From NCBI RefSeq assembly GCF_007556685.1, contig NZ_VJON01000013.1:1-58962 (forward strand): a stretch of 58,962 nucleotides of DNA, written 5' to 3'. Shown in pieces: positions 44,325 to 53,776 of this stretch; the stretch's first letter is position 1, and every line of letters starts with the position of its first letter. The notes under the pieces are model-generated. The model was not told the origin of the DNA, did no database searches, and was given only the letters and a program-made list of their open reading frames with translations. The DNA comes from Tepidimonas charontis (GTDB lineage Bacteria; Pseudomonadota; Gammaproteobacteria; Burkholderiales; Burkholderiaceae_C). The translations under genes and the position numbers were made by a program.

Positions 44325-45875
44325 ATGACCGCCATTCGCCAGGAAGATCTGATCCAGTCCATCGCCGATGCCTTCCAGTACATCAGCTACTACCATCCGG
44401 TGGACTACATCCAAGCGCTGGGCAAGGCCTACGAGCGCGAACAAAGCCCGGCGGCCAAGGATGCCATCGCGCAGATTCTGACCAACTCGCGCCTGAGCGC
44501 CGAGGGGCACCGCCCGATCTGCCAGGACACCGGCATCGCCGTGGTGTTTTTGAAAGTGGGCATGAACGTGACCTGGCCCGACGCCACGATGAGCGTGCAG
44601 GAGATGGTCAATGAGGGCGTGCGACGCGCTTACACCCACCCCGACAACCCGCTGCGGGCCTCGGTGCTGGCCGACCCGGCCGGCGCGCGCCGCAATACCC
44701 GCGACAACACCCCGGCCGTGGTGCACTACGAAATCGTGCCGGGTGACAGCATCGAGGTCATCTGCGCGGCCAAGGGCGGCGGCTCGGAAAACAAGTCCAA
44801 GCTGGCGATGCTCAATCCGTCGGACTCTATCGTCGATTGGGTGCTCAAAACCGTGCCGACGATGGGCGCCGGGTGGTGTCCGCCCGGCATTTTGGGCATT
44901 GGCATCGGGGGCACACCCGAAAAAGCCATGTTACTGGCCAAAGAGGCGCTGATGGCGCCCGTGGACATCCACACGCTGATCGACAAGAAAGCAGCCGGCG
45001 CTGCGCTCACGAGCGTGGAGGCGCTGCGGCTGGAACTGTACGAAAAGGTCAACGCGCTGGGCATCGGCGCGCAGGGCCTGGGCGGTTTGACGACGGTGGT
45101 GGACGTCAAGATTCTGGACTACCCGACGCACGCCGCCAGCCTGCCGGTGGCGATGATCCCGAACTGCGCGGCCACGCGCCACGTGCACTTTCACCTGGAC
45201 GGCAGCGGGCCGGCCCGGCTGGAGCCACCGCGCTTGGAAGACTGGCCCGCCGTGACCTGGACGCCGGATACGAAAAATGCGCGGCGCGTCAACCTGGACA
45301 CCTTGACCAAGGAGGAAGTGGCCACGTGGCGGGTGGGTGAGAAGCTGTTGCTCAACGGCAAGATGCTCACCGGGCGCGACGCCGCCCACAAGCGCATCGC
45401 CGACCTGTTGGCCAAGGGTGAGAAGCTGCCGGTGGACTTCACCAACCGCGTCATCTACTACGTCGGTCCGGTGGACCCGGTGCGCGACGAAGTGGTCGGC
45501 CCAGCCGGTCCGACGACGGCCACGCGGATGGACAAGTTCACCCGCATGATGTTGGAGCAGACCGGGCTGATCGCCATGATCGGTAAGTCCGAACGGGGCC
45601 CGGTGGCGATCGAGGCGATCCGCGACAACCGCAGCGCCTACCTGATGGCCGTGGGCGGCGCGGCGTATCTGGTCGCCAAAGCGATCAAGGCCGCGCGTGT
45701 GGTGGCTTTCGAAGATCTTGGCATGGAGGCCATCTACGAGTTCGAGGTGCGCGACATGCCGGTGACGGTGGCTGTGGATGCCACCGGCACCAGCGTGCAC
45801 GAAAGCGGTCCGGCCGAGTGGCGCCAGCGCATTGCCAGCGGCGAGTTCAAGGGGATTGCGCTGACCGTGGCGTGA
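44325..45875 (+). CDS. fumA: Class I (iron-sulfur) fumarate hydratase
   Basis: A 516-residue [4Fe-4S] fumarase that interconverts fumarate and malate. The alpha domain shows RPICQDTGIAVVF (C66), AKGGGSENKSKLAML and GIGIGGTPEKAMLLAK, with a further cluster Cys in IPNCAATRHVHFH. The C-terminal beta domain contains GRDAAHKRI and GPTTATRMDKF. Class I enzymes are oxygen-sensitive and fit the micro-oxic profile of the region. A hairpin (45887-45909) without T-run follows the stop. Confidence 0.96.
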   Translation: MTAIRQEDLIQSIADAFQYISYYHPVDYIQALGKAYEREQSPAAKDAIAQILTNSRLSAEGHRPICQDTGIAVVFLKVGMNVTWPDATMSVQEMVNEGVRRAYTHPDNPLRASVLADPAGARRNTRDNTPAVVHYEIVPGDSIEVICAAKGGGSENKSKLAMLNPSDSIVDWVLKTVPTMGAGWCPPGILGIGIGGTPEKAMLLAKEALMAPVDIHTLIDKKAAGAALTSVEALRLELYEKVNALGIGAQGLGGLTTVVDVKILDYPTHAASLPVAMIPNCAATRHVHFHLDGSGPARLEPPRLEDWPAVTWTPDTKNARRVNLDTLTKEEVATWRVGEKLLLNGKMLTGRDAAHKRIADLLAKGEKLPVDFTNRVIYYVGPVDPVRDEVVGPAGPTTATRMDKFTRMMLEQTGLIAMIGKSERGPVAIEAIRDNRSAYLMAVGGAAYLVAKAIKAARVVAFEDLGMEAIYEFEVRDMPVTVAVDATGTSVHESGPAEWRQRIASGEFKGIALTVA

Positions 45876-45940
45876 TGACCGCCACTCGACCCCGCGCCGG
45901 GCGGGGTCGGGGGCGGCTCAGGAGGCAACGAGCCCGCTCT

Positions 45941-46558
45941 TCAGTGCAAGTGGCGGGGCTTGCGCGGCCCGCCGTGGCCACCGCTGCCACTGCGAGGTGG
46001 TTTACCCAGCTGTAGCGAGTTGACCATCGCGTCGAAGCGGCTGGCGAACAGCTGATCGATGGCCTGCACCACGCCGCCCAACTCGGAGGCGTCGAAATGC
46101 CGCTCCATCAGTTGCACCACGTCCTGCACCAGTAGGTCGCGCTGCACCTGCATGATGGCCGCTGGCGTCGGCCCGACGAAGCACATGAGAAAATCATCGC
46201 GCGCTTCCGCGTCGGGCGGCGCTTCCTCTTCATCGAATTCCAGGTCGTAGAACGAGACTTCGATGGCCGCGCCCGCCGCGGCGATGTCGTTGAGTCCCAT
46301 GCACGCCTCTTCGATGGCCAGGCGGAAATCGTCGGCCCCTTCGATGGTCCAGCACAGGTGCAGGACATGCTCTTTGGGGTCGAAGCGGATGCCGGGCTCT
46401 TCTTCGTAAGCGCTGGCGGCCGCATCGATGAGCGAGCGGGCACCGACGTAGCTCCACAGCGGCCGCAGCGCCTCCTGAATGTGGTGGTAGTCCACGTCGT
46501 CGCGCAAAGGAATGTCGCCGTGCACGTGGATCTCGAACGGAGGGTTGTCGTGGCTCAT
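45941..46558 (-). CDS. Acidic cytosolic protein of unknown function (DUF6806-like)
   Basis: A 205-residue acidic protein. Recognisable blocks are EIHVHGDIPLRDDVDYHHIQ, EALRPLWSYVGARSL and EEEPGIRFDPKEHVLHLCW. I believe this is the family NCBI calls DUF6806, common in Burkholderiales, but I cannot confirm the number. The C-terminus is Gly/His/Arg-rich (SGSGGHGGPRKPRHLH) and may bind metal. No TM segment or signal peptide was seen. Confidence 0.7.
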   Translation of the reverse strand: MSHDNPPFEIHVHGDIPLRDDVDYHHIQEALRPLWSYVGARSLIDAAASAYEEEPGIRFDPKEHVLHLCWTIEGADDFRLAIEEACMGLNDIAAAGAAIEVSFYDLEFDEEEAPPDAEARDDFLMCFVGPTPAAIMQVQRDLLVQDVVQLMERHFDASELGGVVQAIDQLFASRFDAMVNSLQLGKPPRSGSGGHGGPRKPRHLH

Positions 46559-46654
46559 GGTCGGGATCCGTCGCAAAAAGCCGCATTGTACGCGTTGGGG
46601 GTAGCGGACGGCAGCGCCCGCGCGCGCCGCCCTATTAGAATGGCCGGCTGCGTT

Positions 46655-46739
46655 GCGAGTGTGATGGAACCGGTAGACATACAGGACTTAAAATCCTGGG
46701 GCGCAAGCCGTGCGGGTTCGAGTCCCGCCACTCGCACCA
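46655..46739 (+). tRNA. tRNA-Leu (anticodon TAA)
   Basis: An 85-nt class II tRNA. The acceptor stem GCGAGTG pairs with CACTCGC, then A and an encoded CCA. The anticodon arm CAGGA-CTTAAAA-TCCTG gives anticodon TAA, reading UUA and UUG. The long variable arm (GGGGCGCAAGCCGTG region) and the T arm GCGGG-TTCGAGT-CCCGC are typical for Leu. A TAGAAT -10-like hexamer lies 15 nt upstream. Confidence 0.97.
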
Positions 46740-46892
46740 CCGCCGACCTCGCGCCACCACCGACGTCTGGCGGACGTGCAGACCACGCGCAGCAGACGAT
46801 GCGGGGCGCCGCCAAGGTGCAGACACCACTGCCGCGTGGCAGCGCCGACCGATTCCGACCGACTCCTCCAACCGATGGCACCGCTGCGTGGT

Positions 46893-48275
46893 TCAACGGC
46901 GCTGCCAAGCCACCGCATAAAAGCCATCGGTACCGTGTACGTGCGGCCACAGGCGCAGCGCACCCTGCTCGGTGAGACTGTGTGCGTCAGTCACGCGCGC
47001 CTGTGTGAGCAGGGTGCACGCATCCAGCGGTTCGAAGCGGCCGCGGGTGGACTCGGTGAACGCCTGCGCCACGGCCTCGTTTTCTTCGGGCAACAAGCTG
47101 CAGGTGGCGTACACGAGCCGTCCGCCGGGGCGCACCAGGCGCGCCGCCGCTTGCAAGATGCGCTGCTGCAGGGCGGCCGCTTGCGCGATGGTGCTCGGAT
47201 CGTGGCGCCACTTCAGTTCCGGGTGGCGCCGCAGGGTTCCCAAACCGCTGCACGGGGCGTCCACCAGCACCCGGTCGATTTTGCCGGCCAGGCGCTGCAG
47301 GCGGGGGTCGCTCTCATCGCTCAAGGCCATCGGGTGGACGTGGGTCAGGCCGGCGCGCTGCACGCGCTCTTGCAGCCGTTGCAGGCGCGCGGCCACCGTA
47401 TCGAAGGCATACAGTCGTCCGGTGTTGCGCATTTCGGCGCCCAGCGCCAGGGTTTTGCCGCCCGCGCCGGCGCAAAAGTCCACCACCGTCTCGCCGCGGC
47501 GCGCGCCCACCAGGGCCGCGATGAGCTGTGAGCCCTCGTCTTGCACCTCCACATGTCCCCAGACCCACGCGGGCTGCGTCTGCAGCGGCGTGCGCGCTGG
47601 CAGCCGTATGCCCCAGGGCGCGTAGGGGGTGGCGACGGCCGGCAAACCAGCCGCGCACCATTCGGACAGCACGGCCTCGCGCTTGGCACGCAGGGCGTTG
47701 ACGCGCAGGTCCAGCGGCGCCGGGGCACGCAGGGCATCGGCCAACGCAGGCAGCGCCTCCCCCACCACGGCGCGCAGACGTTGATACAGCCAATCGGGCA
47801 GCCCGAAGCGCACGCCGTCGGGCAGCGGTGCTGCGGCCAGCGCGGCAGCCGCGGCGCGCAGGGCCAGCGCGCGCTGAGCTTGCGGTGCATCGTCGCTGCC
47901 CCACACCGGCACGGCGTCGTCGGGCCAGGCCAAGGCCACGATGTCGCCACAGGCGTCGATGTCCTCACGCAGGCGCTGCACGTCCAGCGGCGTCGGTGCA
48001 TCGCCGCGCACGCGCGCGCGCAGGTGGTGCCAGCGCGGCAAATCGCGCAGGGCGGCAAACAGCGCATCGCCGACGGCGGCGCGCCCGCGCACGCCCAGCC
48101 GCTGCGGCCCACGCAGGGCTTGCGCCAGCAAGGCGTCGGGCGGCTGGCGGAAGTGCAGGCTTTGCTGCAACAGCCGCGCGGCCAGCTCCAGCCCCTTGGC
48201 CCCTGCCGGTGCGGTGTCACGACCGTGCGGGCGGCCAGCGGGTCCAGCACGGGATGCTCGCGTCGAACGGTTCAT
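46893..48275 (-). CDS. rsmB: RsmB/NOP family 16S rRNA m5C methyltransferase
   Basis: A 460-residue RNA cytosine-C5 methyltransferase. The SAM motif VVDFCAGAGGKTLALGA, catalytic Cys in DAPCSGLGTLRRHPELKW and release Cys in YATCSLLPEENEA are intact. An N-terminal helical NusB-like/RNA-binding half (~1-230) matches the RsmB layout, although the first ~25 residues are a poorly conserved Arg/Gly stretch. fmt, the usual partner, is not in the window. Confidence 0.9.
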   Translation of the reverse strand: MNRSTRASRAGPAGRPHGRDTAPAGAKGLELAARLLQQSLHFRQPPDALLAQALRGPQRLGVRGRAAVGDALFAALRDLPRWHHLRARVRGDAPTPLDVQRLREDIDACGDIVALAWPDDAVPVWGSDDAPQAQRALALRAAAAALAAAPLPDGVRFGLPDWLYQRLRAVVGEALPALADALRAPAPLDLRVNALRAKREAVLSEWCAAGLPAVATPYAPWGIRLPARTPLQTQPAWVWGHVEVQDEGSQLIAALVGARRGETVVDFCAGAGGKTLALGAEMRNTGRLYAFDTVAARLQRLQERVQRAGLTHVHPMALSDESDPRLQRLAGKIDRVLVDAPCSGLGTLRRHPELKWRHDPSTIAQAAALQQRILQAAARLVRPGGRLVYATCSLLPEENEAVAQAFTESTRGRFEPLDACTLLTQARVTDAHSLTEQGALRLWPHVHGTDGFYAVAWQRR

Positions 48276-48348
48276 GCCGTGGATTGTCCCCGATGGATCG
48301 TCGCGCCGCTAGCCGCGGCCCGGATGGGTTGCCGGATAATCGCGCCCC

Positions 48349-49968
48349 ATGTCCGATATCGCCGCTGAGGTGCGCCGCCGGCGCACGTTTGCCATCATCT
48401 CGCACCCCGACGCGGGCAAGACCACGCTGACCGAAAAGCTGCTGTTGTTTTCCGGGGCCATCCACATCGCCGGCAGTGTGAAGGCGCGCAAGGCCGCGCG
48501 CTATGCCACCAGCGACTGGATGGAGATCGAGAAGCAGCGTGGCATCTCGGTGGCCAGTTCGGTGATGCAGATGGAGTACCGCGACTGCGTGATCAATCTG
48601 CTCGACACCCCCGGCCACCAGGATTTTTCCGAAGATACCTACCGTGTGCTCACCGCGGTGGACGCAGCGCTGATGGTGATCGATGCTGGCAACGGCGTGG
48701 AGCCGCAGACGCGGCGGCTGCTGCAGGTCTGCCGCGCGCGCAACACGCCGATCCTGACCTTCATCAACAAGATGGACCGCGAGGTCAAGGCGCCGCTGGA
48801 CCTGCTCGATGAGATCGAACGCGAGCTGGGCATGACGGTGGTGCCGTTCACCTGGCCAGTGGGCATGGGCAAGCGCTTCCACGGCGTGTGGGACCGGCGC
48901 GCCGATCAAATGCGCGTCTTCACGGCGGGTGAGGACCGTCGCGGCGGCGACGAGGAGATCCTGGCCGGCCGGGACAATCCCGCCATCGCGCAGCGCTTCG
49001 GCGCCGAGTGGCAACAGGCGCAGGAGGAGCTGGAGCTGGTGGAAGGCGCCACCCCGCCGTTCGAGCACGCGGCGTTTCTGGCCGGCACGCAGACGCCGAT
49101 GTTCTTCGGCTCGGCGATCAACAACTTCGGCGTCAAGGAGGTGCTGGACGCGTTGGTGGAGCTGGCGCCGCCGCCTGGGCCCAAACCGGCGCTGCAGCGC
49201 GAGGTGGCGCCGACCGAGCCCAAATTCAGTGGCGTGGTGTTCAAGATTCAGGCCAACATGGACCCGGCACACCGCGACCGCATCGCCTTCGTGCGGGTGG
49301 CCAGCGGGCGCTTCGAGCGCGGCATGAAGCTGCGCATCACACGCACGAGCAAGGAGTTCAAGCCCAACACCGTGGTGTCGTTCCTGTCGCAACGGCGCGA
49401 ACTGCTGGAGGAGGCCTACGCAGGCGACATCATCGGCATTCCCAACCATGGCTTGCTGCAGTTGGGCGACACGCTCACCGAGGGCGAAACCCTGCAGTTC
49501 ACGGGCTTGCCCTTTTTCGCCCCAGAGATCATCCGCAGCGTGGAGGTGGCCGACCCGCTGCGCACCAAGCAGCTCAAGGCGGGGCTGCAGCAACTGGGCG
49601 AGGAAGGCGCGATCCAGGTGTTTCGGCCGATGGCAGGGTCGGTTCTGCTGCTGGGCGCGGTGGGGCAGCTGCAGTTCGAGGTGGTGCAGCACCGGCTGGA
49701 GACGGAGTACGGCGTCAAGGCGCGTATCGGCGCCAGCCCCTACCACGTGGTGCGCTGGGTGACCTGCCCGCCGGAAAACGGCGGCGAGGCGGAACTCAAG
49801 CGCTTCATCGACGCCAACGTCCACCGCATGGCCTGGGATGCGGTGGAGGCGCCGGCCATCTTGCTCGATCACGCTGCCACGCTGCGGGCGGTGGAGAGCA
49901 ACTGGCCCAAGATCCGCTTCCACGCGATGCGCGAGCACGCGGGGCTGGTTTTTCACGGCCACGCGTGA
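48349..49968 (+). CDS. prfC: Peptide chain release factor 3
   Basis: A 539-residue translational GTPase that recycles RF1/RF2 after termination. G1 is ISHPDAGKTTLTEK (18-30), G3 DTPGHQDFSEDTYR and G4 NKMD, and RF3-specific motifs include the switch region RKAARYATSDWMEIEKQRGIS (shown in part). Length is normal. It is divergent from rsmB with 73 nt between the starts. Confidence 0.96.
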   Translation: MSDIAAEVRRRRTFAIISHPDAGKTTLTEKLLLFSGAIHIAGSVKARKAARYATSDWMEIEKQRGISVASSVMQMEYRDCVINLLDTPGHQDFSEDTYRVLTAVDAALMVIDAGNGVEPQTRRLLQVCRARNTPILTFINKMDREVKAPLDLLDEIERELGMTVVPFTWPVGMGKRFHGVWDRRADQMRVFTAGEDRRGGDEEILAGRDNPAIAQRFGAEWQQAQEELELVEGATPPFEHAAFLAGTQTPMFFGSAINNFGVKEVLDALVELAPPPGPKPALQREVAPTEPKFSGVVFKIQANMDPAHRDRIAFVRVASGRFERGMKLRITRTSKEFKPNTVVSFLSQRRELLEEAYAGDIIGIPNHGLLQLGDTLTEGETLQFTGLPFFAPEIIRSVEVADPLRTKQLKAGLQQLGEEGAIQVFRPMAGSVLLLGAVGQLQFEVVQHRLETEYGVKARIGASPYHVVRWVTCPPENGGEAELKRFIDANVHRMAWDAVEAPAILLDHAATLRAVESNWPKIRFHAMREHAGLVFHGHA

Positions 49969-50005
49969 AGGCGCGCAGGAATGGCCTCTTGTTGGTGAGC
50001 GTTTT

Positions 50006-50590
50006 ATGGCATCAATGTTTCGGCAGCTATACGACCGCGCGCTGGGCTGGGCACGGCACCGGCACGCGCCGCGCTACCTGGCCGCGATCAGCGTCGCCGA
50101 GTCGTCGTTTTTTCCGGTGCCGCCCGACGTCATGCTGGCGCCGATGGTGCTGGCGCAGCCGCAGGCAGCCTGGCGGCTGGCTTGGCTGACGACGTGGACC
50201 TCGGTGCTGGGCGGCCTGATCGGCTACGGCATCGGGGCGCTTGCCTTCACCGCCATCGAGCCATGGCTGCTGGCCAGTCGCTACGCGGCCGCGTACCAAC
50301 AGGCGGTGGCCTGGTTCGGCCAGTGGGGCGTGTGGGCGGTGTTCGTGGCCGGCTTCTCGCCCATACCCTACAAGGTATTCACCATCGCGGCCGGCGCGCT
50401 GTCGATGGCGGTGCTACCGTTCACGCTGGCCTCGCTGGTCGGACGTGGGGCGCGCTTCTTCCTGGTGGCGGCCCTGTTGCGCTGGGGCGGCGCGCGGATG
50501 GAGGCACAACTGCGGCGGCATATCGACCGCGTCGGCTGGGCCATCGTGGCGCTGGTGGTGGTGGGCGCGGCAGCGTACGCCGTGCGCTGA
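50006..50590 (+). CDS. YqaA-family (SNARE/DedA-like) membrane protein
   Basis: A 194-residue inner-membrane protein of the VTT/SNARE-associated type. ESSFFPVPPDVMLAPMVL and the FVAGFSPIPYKVFTIAAGAL loop are hallmarks, with a GGLIGYGIGALAF re-entrant helix. These proteins are linked to lipid (undecaprenyl or phospholipid) flipping, but the YqaA branch is uncharacterised. The start at 50006 lies 37 nt after prfC, so co-transcription is likely. Confidence 0.86.
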   Translation: MASMFRQLYDRALGWARHRHAPRYLAAISVAESSFFPVPPDVMLAPMVLAQPQAAWRLAWLTTWTSVLGGLIGYGIGALAFTAIEPWLLASRYAAAYQQAVAWFGQWGVWAVFVAGFSPIPYKVFTIAAGALSMAVLPFTLASLVGRGARFFLVAALLRWGGARMEAQLRRHIDRVGWAIVALVVVGAAAYAVR

Positions 50591-50642
50591 CCCGCTACCC
50601 GATTCGGTGACGCTGGCCCTGACGATCCGATCGTCTCGGCGC

Positions 50643-50957
50643 TTATACCGACCCGGCCCGCTCCACGACCAGAATGCGCGCTGGCCCCTGCGGATGGGCC
50701 ACGTGCTCACAGCCCGTCTCGGCAAAGAAAATATCGCCCGGCGCGAGCAGCGTGCAGCGCTCCTGGCCGGCCTCGCGCCAACGCATCTCGACACGACCGT
50801 CGAGCACGGTGAACACCTCTGAACCGTCATTGACGTGCCAGTGGTAGGGTGCATCGGTCCAGTGCAGACGCACGGTGACGCCGTCGAGCTGGGCGATCTG
50901 GAGGGCCCCCCAAGCGCGCTCGGCGGTGAAATCACGGGGATGGGTGATGGTGGGCAT
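50643..50957 (-). CDS. Cupin domain protein
   Basis: A 104-residue single-domain cupin. The first metal motif is in PYHWHVNDGSEVFTVLDGRVEM and the second in LAPGDIFFAETGCEHVAHP. The ligand pattern (H, H, E, H) is present, so a metal-bound barrel is likely. Substrate unknown. It follows a second cupin gene by 38 nt on the same strand, divergent from an AraC-type regulator gene that is now broken. Confidence 0.85.
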   Translation of the reverse strand: MPTITHPRDFTAERAWGALQIAQLDGVTVRLHWTDAPYHWHVNDGSEVFTVLDGRVEMRWREAGQERCTLLAPGDIFFAETGCEHVAHPQGPARILVVERAGSV

Positions 50958-50995
50958 GAAACGCTTTCGGGGTCACGGGGGATCGGCACACGACC

Positions 50996-51484
50996 TCAGT
51001 AGGGTCGGCCGTCCTTGTGGGTAAAAACCCAGCGCCCGTCGATGTGCACGGCTCGTAGGTCATCGTCGGGGTAGTACACCGTATCCTGCGGGGTTCGATC
51101 GCCGACCTCCAGATAGATCACCGTCTCGGCCGTCGGGTTGAAGAGCTGGTGCGCATCGCCACGCCCCGCGGCAAAACCGGCGCACATGCCGGGAGCCAGC
51201 GGCGTGTCGCCAGCGTCGGTGCGCAGCACGGGGTAGCCTTGCAAAATGTAGATGAACTCGTCCTGATGGCTGTGCGCGTGACGCAGCGACGACAGCGCAC
51301 CAGGCGCCAGTTCGGTAAGGTTGACACCAAACCGCCTGAGCCCGAACACATCGCCCAGCGCGCGCTTGACCCGGCCGGCCATGCGGGCCGCAAACGGTGG
51401 CGGATAGAGCGATGGCTGGGTGCGGGGTGGAACATGTGCGGCAACAACGGCCGCACTGGTCGGACCTGGGAGATGAGGTGTCAT
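50996..51484 (-). CDS. Cupin domain protein, second of a pair
   Basis: A 162-residue cupin. Motif 1 is SSLRHAHSHQDEFIYILQG and motif 2 LAPGMCAGFAAGRGDAHQLFN. The C-terminus (DDDLRAVHIDGRWVFTHKDG) resembles cupins that accompany AraC-type regulators and small-molecule isomerases. The start at 51484 has AGGAA 9 nt upstream. It is divergent from the araC-like remnant by 70 nt, so that regulator probably controlled the pair. Confidence 0.85.
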   Translation of the reverse strand: MTPHLPGPTSAAVVAAHVPPRTQPSLYPPPFAARMAGRVKRALGDVFGLRRFGVNLTELAPGALSSLRHAHSHQDEFIYILQGYPVLRTDAGDTPLAPGMCAGFAAGRGDAHQLFNPTAETVIYLEVGDRTPQDTVYYPDDDLRAVHIDGRWVFTHKDGRPY

Positions 51485-51554
51485 AACGATAGATTCCTGC
51501 CGGCTGGCGCTGCCGGATGGGGTTCTTTGCTTTCGCCGTGGTCGATTTTCAATC

Positions 51555-52010
51555 ATGAAGCATTCCGCCGCGACCGCGGCGTCCCCCTCTGCAACGGTGT
51601 CTGCCCGCATGGGCGCCATGATCGTGGCCGCAGCTGCGGCGCGCGGTGCGGCAGCCGACGGGCTCATGGCTGCGGCCGGCTTCGACCCCGCCTGGCTGCA
51701 CGACCCCGACGCGCGCATACCGCTGACGGTCGAGACGCGCCTATGGGACGAGGCGGCGCAGCGCAGCGCAGACCCGGCTTTCGGTCTGCATGTGGCCGCC
51801 GCGATCCGTCCCGGGATGTTCCAGGTGTTGGACTATGCGGTGCGCACGGCGCCGATCTGGGCACAGCCCTGCAGCGGCTGGCGCGTTACAACCGGCTGCT
51901 GCACGATGTGGCCACGTTCGACATCCAGCCCGAGGGCACGGTGACGCGCATCGAACACCGGTTTGCCGACCCGAGCGTCCGCCCCAGCCGACATGCAGTG
52001 GAATTCGTCA
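51555..52010 (+). pseudogene. AraC-family regulator, frameshifted and cut by an IS
   Basis: The N-terminal half of an AraC-type regulator with arabinose-binding-like domain. It begins MKHSAATAASPSATVSARMG, then LMAAAGFDPAWLHDPDARIP and PGMFQVLDYAVR. Near 51858 a one-base loss moves the homology to the next frame (GTALQRLARYNRLLHDVATF). At 52011 an IS5-family element begins, and no HTH-containing half is found beyond it. The gene is inactive twice over. Confidence 0.82.
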
Positions 52011-53595
52011 GCCCTGCAAAACGCCCTGAAGCCGCATGGACACTGAGTTGGTGAGGTGATGTTGCGGGGTTGGAACTCCCGAAGATGAATCGGCTCGATG
52101 CGAATTTCTGGGAGTTTGGAGAGGGATTTCGATGAGCACGCCGGACTTTTTCCGCGCCCGACTGGACCAGATGATCGACCTGCGCCACCCGCTGGCGGTG
52201 CTGGCCACACGCATGCCGTGGCAGCAGATCGAAGCGAGCGTGGCGCCGCTGCTGGCGCGCAAGGACCGGCGCGGGCGCAGCATCGAAGGTGCAGACCTGT
52301 TCGGCCCCACGGTGCAGGTGGTCGGCGCAGGCGTGAGCGCGGCAGGCCGCCCGCGCCTGGCGATCCGCTTGATGGTGTCGCTGCTGTACCTGAAGCATGC
52401 CTATGGCCTGAGCGACGAGGCCGTGGTCGAGCGCTGGGCCGAGAACGTGGTGTGGCAGTTCTTCAGCGGGCAGGAGTACTACGAGCCACGCCTGCCGTGC
52501 GATGCCACGCAGATCGGGCGCTTCAGGCGGGTGCTGGGCGAGGCCGGCGTGGAGGAGTTGCTGGCCAAGACGATCGAGGCGGCCGTGCAGATGCAGGCGG
52601 TGCGCAAGAGCGAACTGCAGCGTGTGATCGTGGACACCACGGTGCAGGAGAAGGCGGTGGCCTATCCCGCCGACAGCCGGCTGCTGGAAGTGGCGCGGGC
52701 CAAGGTGGTGCAACTGGCGCAGCGTGCCGGGCTGCGGCTGAAGCAGACCTTCGAGCGCGAGGGCCGCAGCCTGCGCCGGCGTGCCGGCGGCTATGCGCAC
52801 GCCAAGCAGTTCAAGCGGCTGCGCCGGGTGCTCAAGCGCCAGCGCACCGTGCTCGGGCGCGTGCTGCGCGACGTGCAGCGCCGCCTGCTGGCAGCGCCGC
52901 AAGACGTGCGTGATCGCCTGCAGCCATGGCTGGAGCGCGCCGAGCGCATCCGCTCGCAGCGCCCCAAGGACAAGCACAAGCTGTACGCGCTGCATGCGCC
53001 GCAGGTCGAGTGCATCGGCAAGGGCAAGGCCCGCCAGCCCTACGAGTTCGGCGTGAAGGTCAGCGTGGCCGTCACAGCCAAACAGGGCTTGATGGTCGGT
53101 GCGCGCAGCCTGCCGGGCAACCCCTACGACGGCCACACGCTGGCCGAGCAACTGGAGCAGACCACCGTCTTGCTGCAGGACCTGGGCGTCAAGCCGCACA
53201 CGGCCATCGTCGACCTGGGCTACCGGGGGGCGGATGCCGACATTGGCGGGGTGACATTGATCCATCGCGGCAAGAGCCGCTCGCTCACGCGCAGCCAGCG
53301 GCGCTGGCTGAAGCGGCGTCAGGCGGTCGAGCCGGCCATCAGGCATGCAAAGCACGATCACGGCATGAAGCGCTGCTGGCTCAAGGGCGCTGAGGGTGAC
53401 GCGCTGCATGCGGTGTTGTGCGCAGCCGGCTTCAACATCCGCTGGCTGCTGCGTGCCATCGCCCGGCGGGGCATTGCTCCAGCCTTTTTGCGCTCGCTTT
53501 GGCTGCTGTCAGCGCTCGCAGCGTCGGCGAGTCGACTCGCTACTCTTGCACGTCCGGCGCTTCTCGTCGGCGCCGCGAGATGAATTTTACAGGGC
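52011..53595 (+). mobile_element. IS5-family insertion sequence (second type)
   Basis: A ~1585-bp element. The left end GCCCTGCAAAAC (52011) and the right end, read inward as GCCCTGTAAAAT from 53595, form an imperfect inverted repeat. No matching target duplication is visible, so one end may have been followed by a deletion. It carries one intact transposase gene and separates the broken AraC gene from the attC array. Confidence 0.82.
52132..53583 (+). CDS. IS5-family DDE transposase
   Basis: A 483-residue transposase with an uninterrupted frame. N-terminal FRARLDQMIDLRHPLAVLA and the ESL-like region GLSDEAVVERWAENVVWQFF precede the catalytic blocks: VIVDTTVQEKAVAYPADS (first Asp), TAIVDLGYRGAD (second Asp) and AVEPAIRHAKHDHGMKRCWL (Glu). 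A long Arg/Lys-rich insertion (~210-270) is characteristic of this branch. It may still be active. Confidence 0.92.
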   Translation: MSTPDFFRARLDQMIDLRHPLAVLATRMPWQQIEASVAPLLARKDRRGRSIEGADLFGPTVQVVGAGVSAAGRPRLAIRLMVSLLYLKHAYGLSDEAVVERWAENVVWQFFSGQEYYEPRLPCDATQIGRFRRVLGEAGVEELLAKTIEAAVQMQAVRKSELQRVIVDTTVQEKAVAYPADSRLLEVARAKVVQLAQRAGLRLKQTFEREGRSLRRRAGGYAHAKQFKRLRRVLKRQRTVLGRVLRDVQRRLLAAPQDVRDRLQPWLERAERIRSQRPKDKHKLYALHAPQVECIGKGKARQPYEFGVKVSVAVTAKQGLMVGARSLPGNPYDGHTLAEQLEQTTVLLQDLGVKPHTAIVDLGYRGADADIGGVTLIHRGKSRSLTRSQRRWLKRRQAVEPAIRHAKHDHGMKRCWLKGAEGDALHAVLCAAGFNIRWLLRAIARRGIAPAFLRSLWLLSALAASASRLATLARPALLVGAAR

Positions 53596-53698
53596 CGACT
53601 AGCTACGCATGTCCAAGCTCAAGCACCTGCCGGCCAGTCCGTTCGCGCCAGCCATGCCGACATGACGCGAAGCGTTTCCACACAAAACGGCATAGAGC
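53596..53698. other. Unassigned 103-nt remnant between IS and attC array
   Basis: An 18-codon frame (53609-53665, MSKLKHLPASPFAPAMPT) is present but is too short to call a gene. It could be what is left of the flank or of another cassette cut by the IS. Confidence 0.3.
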
Positions 53699-53776
53699 CC
53701 CTAACGTTTGAGCTCACCTGCGGGCGACAGACGGCGAAGCCGGCTGGCGAACGTCAGGTGGAGCGAAGGGTTAGGC
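53699..53776. other. attC-like recombination site 1 (78 bp)
   Basis: The outer boxes are CCCTAAC (53699-53705) and GTTAGGC (53770-53776), fitting RYYYAAC...GTTRRRY except for the first base. Inner arms AGCTCACCTG and CAGGTGGAGC are complementary, giving the folded attC shape. The stop codon of the RusA-like gene lies inside the GTTAGGC box, as in many gene cassettes. Confidence 0.82.

Noticed and set aside
53609-53665. Short frame MSKLKHLPASPFAPAMPT considered as the start of an integron integrase
   Set aside because: It stops after 18 codons, is on the wrong strand for an integrase next to this array, and no tyrosine recombinase motif follows.
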